A DNA stretch of 64,000 nucleotides from Eubacterium sp. (GCA_017445905.1 JAFSRX010000009.1:62001-126000), one strand, 5' to 3'; counted from the stretch's first letter, positions 35,869-43,130 are shown. Notes: generated by a model from the letters alone, not told the origin. Numbers and translations are program-made.

Positions 35869-35903
35869 CACCCTTTATAGTCAAAACTAAACTATAAGGG
35901 GTG
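35869..35903 (+). terminator. Hairpin covering the DUF378 ribosome site; possible manA terminator
   Basis: CACCCTTTATAGT (35869-35881) pairs with ACTATAAGGGGTG (35891-35903), one G-U pair, followed by ATTTTTTATG. The 3' arm contains AAGGGGTG, the only Shine-Dalgarno for the DUF378 gene, and the T-run just precedes its ATG. It may therefore work as a terminator, a ribosome-site mask, or both. Confidence 0.65.
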
Positions 35904-35910
35904 ATTTTTT

Positions 35911-36117
35911 ATGAGAATACTTGATAGAATTGCGCTTATTTTAACAATAATAGGCGGACTCAACTGGGGACTCATCGGAATATTTCAGTTTGACTTAGTT
36001 GCCTGGATAGGCGGAGGTCAGGACGGAGTTCTCGCAAGAATTATTTACACACTTGTTGCTCTTGCAGCAATCTGGTGCATCAGTCTTTTATTCAGAAACA
36101 AAAACTATGCTGACTGA
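35911..36117 (+). CDS. DUF378 small membrane protein
   Basis: 68 residues: ILDRIALILTIIGGLNWGLI, GIFQFDLVAWIGG, and a second hydrophobic helix ARIIYTLVALAAIWCISLLF. This matches the DUF378 family (YuzA-like), two-helix membrane proteins of unknown role found in many Firmicutes. Its ribosome site lies within the preceding hairpin. Confidence 0.9.
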   Translation: MRILDRIALILTIIGGLNWGLIGIFQFDLVAWIGGGQDGVLARIIYTLVALAAIWCISLLFRNKNYAD

Positions 36118-36121
36118 TTTG

Positions 36122-36155
36122 AAAATCGCACAGGATTATTTCCTGTGCGATTTTT
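36122..36155. terminator. Bidirectional terminator between DUF378 and sigE
   Basis: Stem AAAATCGCACAGGA (36122-36135) / TCCTGTGCGATTTT (36141-36154) with a 5-nt loop; T-tracts on both sides. Serves the converging DUF378 (+) and sigE (-) genes. Confidence 0.9.
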
Positions 36156-36184
36156 ACTCGGAGCTCGGCACTCGGAACTCGGGG
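36156..36184 (-). repeat. 7-bp-period array after sigE
   Basis: Minus strand after the TAG of sigE: CCCCGAG, TTCCGAG, TGCCGAG, CTCCGAG, T. Four heptamers ending CCGAG, then the terminator. Confidence 0.7.
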
Positions 36185-36898
36185 CTATTTTATTGCCATA
36201 TGATTTTGCATTTCATCCTTTATTTTTGAGAGTATTCGTTTTTCAAGTCTTGATATGTATGACTGAGAAATACCCATATTATCGGCAAGCTCCTTTTGTG
36301 TCTGAACTTTTACTCCCCCAAGTCCGAAGCGCTGCTGCATAATATGCTTTTCTTTTTGCGAAAGATTTGAAACAATATATCTTAGTAGCCTTTTTTCATC
36401 CTCATACTCTATTCCCTGACTGATTTCATCCGGCTCCGATCCGAGAACATCTCTTAAAGTCAGCTCATTGCCGTCCCAGTCAACAGATAACGGCTCATCA
36501 AATGACATTTCTGTTTTTGAATTTGACGCCTTTCTTAAGTACATAAGAATTTCATTTTCTATACACCTTGATGCATATGTTGCAAGCTTTATATTTTTAT
36601 CGGGATTATATGTTTTAACCGCCTTCATCAAGCCGATTGTTCCTATTGAAACAAGGTCCTCTGCTCCTGCGGTTTTTGATTCATATTTCTTTGCTATATA
36701 TACAACAAGTCTCAGATTATGAGTAACAAGCAAATCCCTGTTTTCATTATTGCCGTTTCTTATTTGATTAATTATTCTGTTTTCCTCCTCTTTACTGAGC
36801 GGTGGAGGAAGAGTTTCGGGTCCGTTTATATAACAGCAATACTCCTCATATGCTATTACTCTGACTATAAAATTAAATACTTTATTTAAAATACTCAT
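36185..36898 (-). CDS. sigE: Sporulation sigma factor SigE
   Basis: 237 residues from ATG 36898 (AGGTGA at 36910-36905); a GTG at 36907 lies inside that ribosome site. A hydrophobic/basic pro-sequence of about 25 residues precedes LPPPLSKEEENRIINQIRNG. Region 2 is seen in NLRLVVYIAKKYESKTAGAE, DLVSIGTIGLMKAVKTYNPD and LATYASRCIENEILMYLRK; region 4.2 in QKELADNMGISQSYISRLEK. It directly follows spoIIGA, the protease gene needed to cut the pro-sequence. Early mother-cell transcription. Confidence 0.95.
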   Translation of the reverse strand: MSILNKVFNFIVRVIAYEEYCCYINGPETLPPPLSKEEENRIINQIRNGNNENRDLLVTHNLRLVVYIAKKYESKTAGAEDLVSIGTIGLMKAVKTYNPDKNIKLATYASRCIENEILMYLRKASNSKTEMSFDEPLSVDWDGNELTLRDVLGSEPDEISQGIEYEDEKRLLRYIVSNLSQKEKHIMQQRFGLGGVKVQTQKELADNMGISQSYISRLEKRILSKIKDEMQNHMAIK

Positions 36899-36907
36899 TA
36901 AAATCAC

Positions 36908-37711
36908 CTATACAGAAATAATTTCGGGGTTGATTATCGCAGAAAAGCTTTCAGCGTTCATCTCTTCACTAAGTGCAACATAAACATTTTCTATTTTCTC
37001 ATACCCCCTTGATGTTTTAACTTTAACGCACTGCGGCTTGTATGCAGTTAAATAAGATGATGAATTAATTGTTGATGACGGAATAAGTCTTGCGCTGTTC
37101 TCATCAAAAAGCTCCTTACAACTATCCTTTTTAACAATAATAACAGGATAATCGGAAAACGGCTCTCTGAGTTTATTCCCTGTATCACTCAGCGCAAAAA
37201 GAGAAACCTCTTTTGAATTGTTTTCAATAATTATGCTGTATATCTCGCCTGCTCCAAGCTTTTTATTATAAAGCCTTATGATAATACATGCAGCAAGATA
37301 TGCAAACAAAGCGCTAAGAATCAGTTCTTTTGCGTTGATATCAATATAGATTTCGCCGTTATTTGTGCATATTCTGTTGCTTTTAAAAAGCATCTGAATA
37401 CCCGTTATTACTCCCAAAAATACAAAATTCGAAAACAAAAAAATCATAAGAACTGAAATAAAGCTCTTGATTCTCATAAAACCGAATGTAATAAGAATTA
37501 ATAAAACTGCGCACAATATCTTTGATGAGAGAAATATGTAGATTGGTATATCATCAATAAGAATTATCAGTGAATACGCACCGCCAAGAGTTGCTCCTGC
37601 AACCAGGCGCAGTGTTTTTGCTCCCCTCTTTGCAATTTTCGATGAAATTTGAAGAAGCAAAAATGTTATGAAAAAATTTATTATAAACAAAATATCTGCG
37701 TAAATAACAAT
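36908..37711 (-). CDS. spoIIGA: Sigma-E processing peptidase SpoIIGA
   Basis: 267 residues. Five hydrophobic helices in the N-terminal half (IYADILFIINFFITFLLLQI and following), then the aspartic-protease-like part with SLFALSDTGNKLREPFSDYP, where DTG is the catalytic motif, and CVKVKTSRGY. I place the start at ATT 37711: a strong AAGGGGGG (37725-37718) lies 6 nt upstream and the product then begins like other SpoIIGA proteins (VIYADILF). The TTG at 37747 is upstream of the promoter-derived transcript start. Cleaves pro-SigE at the septum. It is followed at once by sigE. Confidence 0.93.
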   Translation of the reverse strand: MVIYADILFIINFFITFLLLQISSKIAKRGAKTLRLVAGATLGGAYSLIILIDDIPIYIFLSSKILCAVLLILITFGFMRIKSFISVLMIFLFSNFVFLGVITGIQMLFKSNRICTNNGEIYIDINAKELILSALFAYLAACIIIRLYNKKLGAGEIYSIIIENNSKEVSLFALSDTGNKLREPFSDYPVIIVKKDSCKELFDENSARLIPSSTINSSSYLTAYKPQCVKVKTSRGYEKIENVYVALSEEMNAESFSAIINPEIISV

Positions 37712-37720
37712 AAAAATCCC

Positions 37721-37750
37721 CCCTTGCAGATTTATTATAATCTGCAAGGG
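37721..37750 (-). promoter_or_regulatory. Perfect palindrome at the spoIIGA ribosome site
   Basis: CCCTTGCAGATT (37721-37732) and AATCTGCAAGGG (37739-37750) are exact inverted arms of 12 bp around TATTAT. In RNA the 3' arm would hide the AAGGGGGG ribosome site; in DNA the loop coincides with the -10 element. It may be a binding site or an RNA switch for read-through transcripts. Confidence 0.65.
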
Positions 37751-37767
37751 AGGATTATTTTGTCAAA
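37734..37767 (-). promoter_or_regulatory. spoIIG-like promoter with Spo0A-box candidate
   Basis: Minus strand TTGACA (37766-37761) and TATAAT (37739-37734) are both consensus but 21 bp apart. The spoIIG promoter of Bacillus has a similar over-long spacer (22 bp) and is activated by Spo0A. On the plus strand TTTGTCAAA (37759-37767) overlaps the -35 and fits the Spo0A box TTTGTCRAA. Confidence 0.65.
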
Positions 37768-37784
37768 TTGCGTTCAACAATTAA

Positions 37785-38010
37785 AAATTAAAAGCGCAAG
37801 GAGTAAGAAAAACTATTCTCTATTATCTATTATGTTTTATCTCTTATCATTTTTTAGATAACGGATAATAGATAAGGGATAATAGAGATTAACGTCGGGT
37901 CTTGCAGACAGCATTTTTACTTTAAGAGACCGCGGAAGCCCTTCCCTACGAATTCGCAACTAAAAAAACAGTAGGGGCGTGTCTCCCGACACGCCCGATA
38001 CTTTATTTAA
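37785..38010. repeat. Repeat-rich spacer between the M23 gene and spoIIGA
   Basis: No gene. From the M23 stop leftwards on the minus strand: palindrome GGGCGTGTCGGGAGACACGCCC (37974-37997), T7, a GTAGGGAAGGGCTTCCGCGG motif, the shared GGGTCTTGCAGACAGC (37897-37912 on plus), and a 7-bp-period array (TAATCTC, TATTATC, CCTTATC, TATTATC, CGTTATC) whose mirror copy (GATAATAGAGA) allows a long hairpin at about 37815-37890. The first palindrome may end the M23 transcript. Confidence 0.6.
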
Positions 38011-40320
38011 CTATTTCTTAGTAGTAACAGTTCTAGCTTTGCTCCAGGAGGAATAATACTTTTTGCCGTTAACTGTTTTATAGGTTCTTATGCGAACATA
38101 GTATTTCTTCTTCCCTTTAAGCTTCTTGATTGTTTTTGACGTTGTTTTGTTTGAAGAAACGGTAACAGTCTTTTTATTGCTTGTGAAACTGCTGTTTGTT
38201 GCATACTGAATCTGATAGCCAGTTGTTTGGGTGGTCTGTTTATTCCATTTAACTGCGAAACCTTTTGACTTAGATGAAACCGTTGAAATGCTTGTTCCTT
38301 TAGGATTGATTGTAAAGCGTAGAGTTTTTGATCCTTCAAAAGCACCTTTAAGTTTTACATTTACTTTATATTCTCCTACATTCTTTCTTCCACTGTCATA
38401 TTTGATATCAGCATAGCCATCTGATAATTCAAATCTATTTTCATCATAATAAACACCATATGCTTTAGGTTTCTTGACGTTGCCGTTATAAGTATAAGTT
38501 GTTGTTGATAATTCTATTCGTTCTATTCCAAGAAACTCTTTAACATCCAGAGTTTTATTACAATTTGAACAGCGGATTTCATACTTACCGTTATATCCAA
38601 TTCCAGCCTTCTTTGTTCTAACTTCGTATGTTTCATATACATTATGGTCACATGTTTCAGGCTCTTCTTTATAATTAGGATTAACTGTTCCGCACCCATT
38701 TTTACAATACTTTGAATTGCTGTCAAAGCTATGTCCCAATGCAGGAATTGTTGTTTGTGCTGTTATTACTGTTCCGCAAACAGAGCAATGGTTTCCCTCA
38801 GTCTTGCCGGATTTTGTACAAGTAGCAGCAACCGCTGAATCTTTAACAGGAGTATGCGCAATTTTAGGAATTGTTTCAGTATATGAATCACCACACAATG
38901 AACATGTAAAGGTTTTTATTCCCGTTGATGTACAGGTGGCTTCTTTTGTGACTTTGCTTAAATACAAGTGAGAACAGGTTTCAGATATTGAGAAATTGGC
39001 TTCCTCATATTTATATATACCGCCTTTATATATAGCATCAACATACGCTTTATATTCACCCGGCTCAAATGTTTTTGTTGCACTCGTTGTTTCAACATTC
39101 CAAATGCTGTAATCATCATCTGTTTCTTTACCGTTTTCTATCTTTTTGATTCTGACATTATAGAGTGTTGCGGTGGGATATTCTTTCCAAGAGAAAGTAA
39201 TTTTTCTGCCTTGATTAAGAATATTTGTTTTTCTGGTTGCTGATTTAATTGTAAAACTTGCATTCTTGTATTTATATGTAGAATTACTGCAAACTGCATC
39301 AACATATGCTCTATAAGTTCCGTCGGGTAATTCTACCGAAGTTGATGTTGACTTAATACTCCATGCACTATAGTCTTCGCTTGTTTCAGCACCGTCTACA
39401 ATACGTTTAATTCTGACGTTATAAACAGACGCACCACTATAAGCAGCCCAGCTAAACTTTGCCGTGCTGTTTGTTACAGACACATTTGTTGGATTAATAC
39501 TATTGCTTGAATTAATTGTAAAATATGTTTCAGAATACTTTACAGTGCCGCTGCTGCATACAGCGTCAACATAGACTTTATAATAGCCATTTTCAAATTC
39601 TTTGCCGGTATATGGCGTGGAGACATTCCAAATGCTATAATCATCAGATGTTTCAGCGCCGTTAACTATTTTCTTAATTCTTACATTATATACTGTTGCG
39701 CCTGGATAGGCGTACCAACTAATATTTGCATAATTATCAATAACATTAACATAAGTCTCTGTATTATTAACAGAAACAGGTGAATCAATATATGTATATG
39801 CTAAAGAACTTGGATTAACATTCAAACAAGTTGAAGTAGAGCGAGTCGCTCCATATGACGTTCTGATTTCAAAATGCAAATGATAGCCGGTACTGTAACC
39901 TGATGATCCAACATTTGCAATTTGCTGACCTGCAATAACATTATCCCCAACTGAAACCTTTATACTATCTTTTTTCAAATGACCATAATATGAGCATTTA
40001 CCATCGTTATGTCTTATAGCTACCATATTCCCATAAGTTGAATAATGTTCACATTGATAACCGCACGAAACATGAGGACAGCTATTTGCAACACTTACAA
40101 CAGTACCAGATGCGGTCGCTACAACTATGTTAGCTTGTCCACTTGTTGCAACATCAATTCCGTAATGATATCCGCTATTTCTACTACCGTAAGGCGAAGA
40201 AATACTATAACTTCCTAAAACAGGAAATATATAATCCGCTGCCGATGAGGTAATAGTCATTCCCGTTGTAACACTTAGCAAAACGACTAATGATAAAATC
40301 ACGCTTATTAATCTTTTCAT
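38011..40320 (-). CDS. Secreted M23 peptidase with repeat and Cys-rich modules
   Basis: 769 residues from ATG 40320 with a GGAGG site just upstream. Signal peptide MKRLISVILSLVVLLSVTTG ending near SSAA. LytM/M23 zinc peptidase at about 30-160 (SSPYGSRNSGYHYGIDVATS, YGHLKKD, GYHLHFEIRT): H-x3-D and H-x-H ligands are present. Then three or four repeats with YNVRIKKIVNGAETSDDYS, about 95 residues each; a Cys-rich part with paired CxxC (CSLCGDSYTETI, CSVCGTVIT, CSNCNKTLD); and a final fibronectin-like domain (GYQIQYATNSSFTSNKKTV) rich in lysine. Likely a cell-wall-associated endopeptidase. Confidence 0.92.
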   Translation of the reverse strand: MKRLISVILSLVVLLSVTTGMTITSSAADYIFPVLGSYSISSPYGSRNSGYHYGIDVATSGQANIVVATASGTVVSVANSCPHVSCGYQCEHYSTYGNMVAIRHNDGKCSYYGHLKKDSIKVSVGDNVIAGQQIANVGSSGYSTGYHLHFEIRTSYGATRSTSTCLNVNPSSLAYTYIDSPVSVNNTETYVNVIDNYANISWYAYPGATVYNVRIKKIVNGAETSDDYSIWNVSTPYTGKEFENGYYKVYVDAVCSSGTVKYSETYFTINSSNSINPTNVSVTNSTAKFSWAAYSGASVYNVRIKRIVDGAETSEDYSAWSIKSTSTSVELPDGTYRAYVDAVCSNSTYKYKNASFTIKSATRKTNILNQGRKITFSWKEYPTATLYNVRIKKIENGKETDDDYSIWNVETTSATKTFEPGEYKAYVDAIYKGGIYKYEEANFSISETCSHLYLSKVTKEATCTSTGIKTFTCSLCGDSYTETIPKIAHTPVKDSAVAATCTKSGKTEGNHCSVCGTVITAQTTIPALGHSFDSNSKYCKNGCGTVNPNYKEEPETCDHNVYETYEVRTKKAGIGYNGKYEIRCSNCNKTLDVKEFLGIERIELSTTTYTYNGNVKKPKAYGVYYDENRFELSDGYADIKYDSGRKNVGEYKVNVKLKGAFEGSKTLRFTINPKGTSISTVSSKSKGFAVKWNKQTTQTTGYQIQYATNSSFTSNKKTVTVSSNKTTSKTIKKLKGKKKYYVRIRTYKTVNGKKYYSSWSKARTVTTKK

Positions 40321-40340
40321 TATTATTCCTCCTTTGATAT

Positions 40341-40365
40341 AAAAAAGCGCAGCATTGAGCTGCGC
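40341..40365 (-). terminator. Terminator in the M23 leader (attenuator candidate)
   Basis: Stem GCGCAGC (40347-40353) / GCTGCGC (40359-40365), loop ATTGA, with T6 on the minus strand. It lies between promoter and start codon of the M23 gene, so it can only act as a conditional terminator of that gene. Confidence 0.75.
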
Positions 40366-40387
40366 AAAAAACGCATAGTTCACTGCT

Positions 40388-40499
40388 GCGACACAAATCT
40401 GAACGGTTAAAAATCAACACGCCAAATTGAGCATGCATTTTTATCAGAAGATAAAAATAGCGTGCATGATTTTTCCAAAAATATTCAGATTTATGTCGC
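40388..40499 (-). ncRNA. Structured 5' leader of the M23 gene
   Basis: The start of the transcript (about 40499) forms a 16-bp closing stem: 40499-40484 with 40403-40388, a single G-U. Inside, AAAAATCA and CACGC pair with GCGTG and TGATTTTT, and a 9-bp hairpin TTTTTATC-TTCT-GATAAAAA caps it. Downstream, CGCAGC right after the closing stem could pair with the GCTGCG arm of the terminator, giving an on/off layout. It does not fit the c-di-AMP, c-di-GMP or T-box patterns I know. An inserted palindromic repeat is the alternative. Confidence 0.5.
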
Positions 40500-40505
40500 A
40501 AAAAT

Positions 40506-40534
40506 ATTTTATCATTATTATTTGAATAAGTCAA
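40506..40534 (-). promoter_or_regulatory. Promoter of the M23 gene
   Basis: Minus strand TTGACT (40534-40529), 17 bp, TAAAAT (40511-40506). Gives a leader of about 180 nt before the ATG at 40320. Confidence 0.8.
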
Positions 40535-40540
40535 CAAATA

Positions 40541-40574
40541 AAATAAGCGTATAAGGCTTTGACTCCTTATACGC
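40541..40574 (-). terminator. Terminator after the THUMP methyltransferase gene
   Basis: Stem GCGTATAAGG (40547-40556) / CCTTATACGC (40565-40574) with an 8-nt loop and a minus-strand tail TTATTTTATTT. Confidence 0.85.
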
Positions 40575-40578
40575 AAAA

Positions 40579-40680
40579 TTTTTTAAAACGATGTTGCTTG
40601 CCAAAATGCGATATTGTTTTTTAAAACAGCGATATTTTAAACTTCATTTAAAGCGATATAATCAAAACAAGTTTTGATTG
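40579..40680 (-). other. AT-rich spacer with GCGATAT direct repeats
   Basis: Between the methyltransferase stop and its terminator. GCGATAT occurs at 40608, 40629 and 40653, and TTTTTTAAAAC at 40579 and 40617. The stop itself is followed by a small AATCAAAAC/GTTTTGATT hairpin. No reading frame of note. Confidence 0.4.
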
Positions 40681-41796
40681 TTATTTAAAATACATATAAT
40701 ATTGGCATTTTATTGTTCCGTTATAGAGCTTACGGCGCTTATCTGCTTTTCTGCCGAAGGCTTTTTCAAATTCTTCATCGGGAGAAATAATTCCATATGA
40801 CCATCCGTATTTTGAAACGAACTTTTCACCCATAATATGATAGATGCGCTTCGCTTCTTTGTAATCAAGCATTCTTTCGCCGTAGGGTGGATTTGTTACG
40901 AGCGTTCCTTTTTCGCTGGATGGAACAAAATTTTTAACATCGAGTTTATCAAGTTTCAGGAATTTATCAACCTTTGCATTTTTAGCATTAGTTAACGCAA
41001 GTTCAATCGAATTCTCATCAATATCGCTGCCAAAAGCACGAAAATCAGTATCTTTTTTAATTAAGTCGTGGCATCTTTCACGTTCGCTCATCCAGATGCT
41101 TTCACTGATAAAGCCCCATCTGTCGATATCAAAATTACGGTTGATACCGGGCGCGATATTATTAGCGAGCATTGCCCCTTCAATCAGGATTGTTCCGCTT
41201 CCGCAGCAGGGGTCATACAAAGTATGATAATGTCTTAATTTTGAAAGAGAACACATAGCAGCAGCGAGAGTTTCTCTTATCGGGGCGTCATTTCCTTTAG
41301 GACGGTATCCCCTTTTATGAAGGCTTGCGCCGCTTGTATCGAGCATAATACAAACTTCATCCTTCATAATTGAAAACTGAACCTGGTGAACAGGACCCGT
41401 TTCCTCAAACCACGAGATATTATAATCCTCTTTTAGCGATTCAACTATCGCTTTTTTTATAATACTCTGACAGTCAGGAATTGAATGAAGGGTTGAATTT
41501 ATCGAAAAACCTTTAACGGGAAAAGTATCGCTGCTCCCGATGAACTCAGACCAGGGAAGATTTTTAACTCCCTGAAAAAGCTCTTCAAAGGTTACGGCGT
41601 TAAATCTGTCGAGAACAATTAAAATTCTCTCTGAAAAACGTGACCAAATATTTGCTCTTGCAAGAATTGTTTTATCACCTTCAAAAAACACCCTTGCATT
41701 TTCGCTTGAAACATTCTCAGCGCCCATCATTTTAAGCTCATCACTCACCAAACCTTCAACGCCAAGAAGGCAGGGAGCACACATTAACATTTTCAT
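40681..41796 (-). CDS. THUMP-domain class I SAM-dependent RNA methyltransferase (RlmL-type)
   Basis: 371 residues. THUMP region at about 40-155, then the SAM domain with DAPIRETLAAAMCSLSKL, YDPCCGSGTILIEGAMLANN, FGSDIDENSIELALTNAKNA and the adenine/guanine-N2 type active site LVTNPPYGERM. Homologue of the N-terminal half of E. coli RlmL and of Bacillus YpsC, acting on 23S rRNA G2445; the exact site is inferred. Confidence 0.92.
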   Translation of the reverse strand: MKMLMCAPCLLGVEGLVSDELKMMGAENVSSENARVFFEGDKTILARANIWSRFSERILIVLDRFNAVTFEELFQGVKNLPWSEFIGSSDTFPVKGFSINSTLHSIPDCQSIIKKAIVESLKEDYNISWFEETGPVHQVQFSIMKDEVCIMLDTSGASLHKRGYRPKGNDAPIRETLAAAMCSLSKLRHYHTLYDPCCGSGTILIEGAMLANNIAPGINRNFDIDRWGFISESIWMSERERCHDLIKKDTDFRAFGSDIDENSIELALTNAKNAKVDKFLKLDKLDVKNFVPSSEKGTLVTNPPYGERMLDYKEAKRIYHIMGEKFVSKYGWSYGIISPDEEFEKAFGRKADKRRKLYNGTIKCQYYMYFK

Positions 41797-41816
41797 AGTT
41801 TTATCCTTACATATTA

Positions 41817-41850
41817 ATAACGGGAGGGCGTGGAAGCCCTCCCCTACATT
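41817..41850 (-). repeat. GC palindrome after divIC
   Basis: Minus strand GTAGGGGAGGGCTTCCACGC followed by CCTCCCGTTATTA; the arms GGGAGGGC/GCCCTCCC pair. It resembles the terminator at 24704-24722 and the motif near 37940, so it looks like one more dispersed palindrome, possibly a weak terminator. Confidence 0.6.
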
Positions 41851-41857
41851 ATATTAT

Positions 41858-42157
41858 TTATGAAATATCGTAAAAAACGATTTCGCCGTCTTTAACATAG
41901 CCCTTTTCTCTTGCTTTTTGCTCAATATATTCCTCTTTATTATCGGAATTAAGAATAGCTTTAATCTTTTCGTTTTCTTTTATCTGATTTTCATACTGAG
42001 CATCAAGTTCAACAGCCTGGGCTTTAAGACGGCTGATATCCGAATAATTTGAAACAAGAGTATATGAGCAATATGAAACAAGCCCGATGAAGAAGATTGC
42101 TATAACGAGCTTAATAAACGATTTACTTTTAATGAATTTTGAAATATTTTTATTCAT
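41858..42157 (-). CDS. divIC: Septum formation initiator family protein (FtsB/DivIC)
   Basis: 99 residues. Basic N-terminus, one membrane helix (LVIAIFFIGLVSYCSYTLVS), then a coiled coil (DISRLKAQAVELDAQYENQI) and the C-terminal KAREKGYVKDGEIVFYDIS, which is the FtsB/DivIC ending. Forms the FtsL-DivIB division complex. Placed after yabQ as in Bacillus. Confidence 0.9.
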   Translation of the reverse strand: MNKNISKFIKSKSFIKLVIAIFFIGLVSYCSYTLVSNYSDISRLKAQAVELDAQYENQIKENEKIKAILNSDNKEEYIEQKAREKGYVKDGEIVFYDIS

Positions 42158-42196
42158 TCCTATCGCCCCTACACATCATATACGCTTAGTATATTT

Positions 42197-42226
42197 ATTA
42201 TAATACATTATATAGGTAAATTGCAA
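42197..42226 (-). promoter_or_regulatory. Promoter of divIC
   Basis: Minus strand TTGCAA (42226-42221), 18 bp, TATAAT (42202-42197). It lets divIC be expressed in growing cells apart from the sporulation genes upstream. Confidence 0.7.
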
Positions 42227-42234
42227 TAGTTTTT

Positions 42235-42573
42235 TTAAAGTTTTTCATTATTTTTTTGTGCTTTTTTCGCTTTGAGAAGCTTCTTTTTAACATTTATTAA
42301 ACGTATAGTTGAAAACTTGGCGATTTTATGGAATAAAGCCAAATATAAAAGGAATGACGACAGGCAAAAGGCAACATAAATCACTCTGATTTCTCCACTG
42401 CTGAAACCAATCAAAAAGCTAAAAAACAAAAAAGCGCTGACCACCATAAATAGTATATCGGCAAAAAATACAAAAATTCGATTTTTTATTATTTTTTCAA
42501 AAACATAAAACACATCGTATATTATTCCGAGAATTAATCCGAGAATAAAAAAAGCAACAAATCCCTTTTCTAT
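42235..42573 (-). CDS. yabQ: Spore cortex biosynthesis protein YabQ
   Basis: 112 residues if started at ATA 42573. Without that extension only 92 residues from GTG 42513 would remain, and the first helix, GFVAFFILGLILGIIYDV, would be lost. That helix with its acidic end, the second pair of helices (FFADILFMVVSAFLFFSFLI, GFSSGEIRVIYVAFCLSSFL) and the basic tail follow the YabQ pattern. The ATA overlaps the yabP stop as ATAG, and GGGAAG lies 8-9 nt upstream. No ATG, GTG or TTG is in frame before 42513. Mother-cell membrane protein needed for spore cortex in Bacillus. Confidence 0.8.
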   Translation of the reverse strand: MEKGFVAFFILGLILGIIYDVFYVFEKIIKNRIFVFFADILFMVVSAFLFFSFLIGFSSGEIRVIYVAFCLSSFLLYLALFHKIAKFSTIRLINVKKKLLKAKKAQKNNEKL

Positions 42574-42842
42574 GAAAACAACTTCCCGAAAAGTTTTTTT
42601 GCATCCGATTTATCGCTATATACTATTGCCGTTATTCTTCCGCTTACCTTCAGTATTCCGTTATCAAGGTCCAGGGTTTCAACTAAGAGGTGACTTCCCT
42701 TTATCAGAACATTACCCAAATCGCAAGCCGCATTTATTTCTTCTTCGTTAAAGGAAGAAACATCGTTAATTCCGGTTAAGTCAACTTCTTCCCTATTCAC
42801 TGCGCTCAGGGTATGCTTTTTCTTTTCAAAATTATCCTGCAT
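42570..42842 (-). CDS. yabP: Sporulation protein YabP
   Basis: 90 residues from ATG 42842 (CGGAGG 9 nt upstream). KKHTLSAVNREEVDLTGIND, VSSFNEEEINAACDLGNVLI and KGSHLLVETLDLDNGILKVS GRITAIVYSD match the YabP family of compact beta proteins expressed in the mother cell. An earlier start at 42866 would lie inside the upstream hairpin. Coupled to yabQ. Confidence 0.92.
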   Translation of the reverse strand: MQDNFEKKKHTLSAVNREEVDLTGINDVSSFNEEEINAACDLGNVLIKGSHLLVETLDLDNGILKVSGRITAIVYSDKSDAKKLFGKLFS

Positions 42843-42849
42843 ATAACAA

Positions 42850-42883
42850 AACCTCCGATAAAGCATATGCTAAATCGGAGGTT
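42850..42883 (-). promoter_or_regulatory. Hairpin holding the yabP ribosome site
   Basis: Minus strand AACCTCCGAT (42883-42874) pairs exactly with ATCGGAGGTT (42859-42850); the loop contains the palindrome AGCATATGCT. The CGGAGG ribosome site is in the 3' arm, followed by TTTTGTTATATG. Could be a terminator for the upstream coiled-coil gene, a mask of yabP translation, or both. Confidence 0.65.
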
Positions 42884-42890
42884 GTTATAA

Positions 42891-43130
42891 CTAATTATTT
42901 CCCATATTTCTGAGATTGCTGACCAGATTTTCGATTTCGCCTTTAAGACTTTGAAGAATCTCTATATTTTCGCCGAGTTCGCGATTTGATTCCGCTAGCT
43001 GTCTTTCAAGATTTGCATTAATTATCTCAAGCCGCTGATTCTCAAACTCAGCTTCATTCAAAGCTGCCTTAAGTCTTGCGTTTTCTTTTTTCAGCTGTTC
43101 ATTCTCTTTGTTTTTAGGATATATAGCCAT
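42891..43130 (-). CDS. Small coiled-coil protein of unknown function
   Basis: 79 residues, nearly all a heptad-type coil: NEQLKKENARLKAALNEAEF, LERQLAESNRELGENIEILQ. No signal or membrane helix. It might be a cytoplasmic scaffold; no family recognised. Lies between the PpiC genes and yabP. Confidence 0.7.
   Translation of the reverse strand: MAIYPKNKENEQLKKENARLKAALNEAEFENQRLEIINANLERQLAESNRELGENIEILQSLKGEIENLVSNLRNMGNN

Noticed and set aside
40388..40499. M23 leader as a known c-di-AMP or c-di-GMP riboswitch
   Set aside because: The conserved core sequences of those classes that I know are not visible in either strand.
40205..40576. Open frame of 123 codons across the M23 leader
   Set aside because: It overlaps the promoter, leader hairpin and signal-peptide region in another frame and has no ribosome site; shadow of structured DNA.
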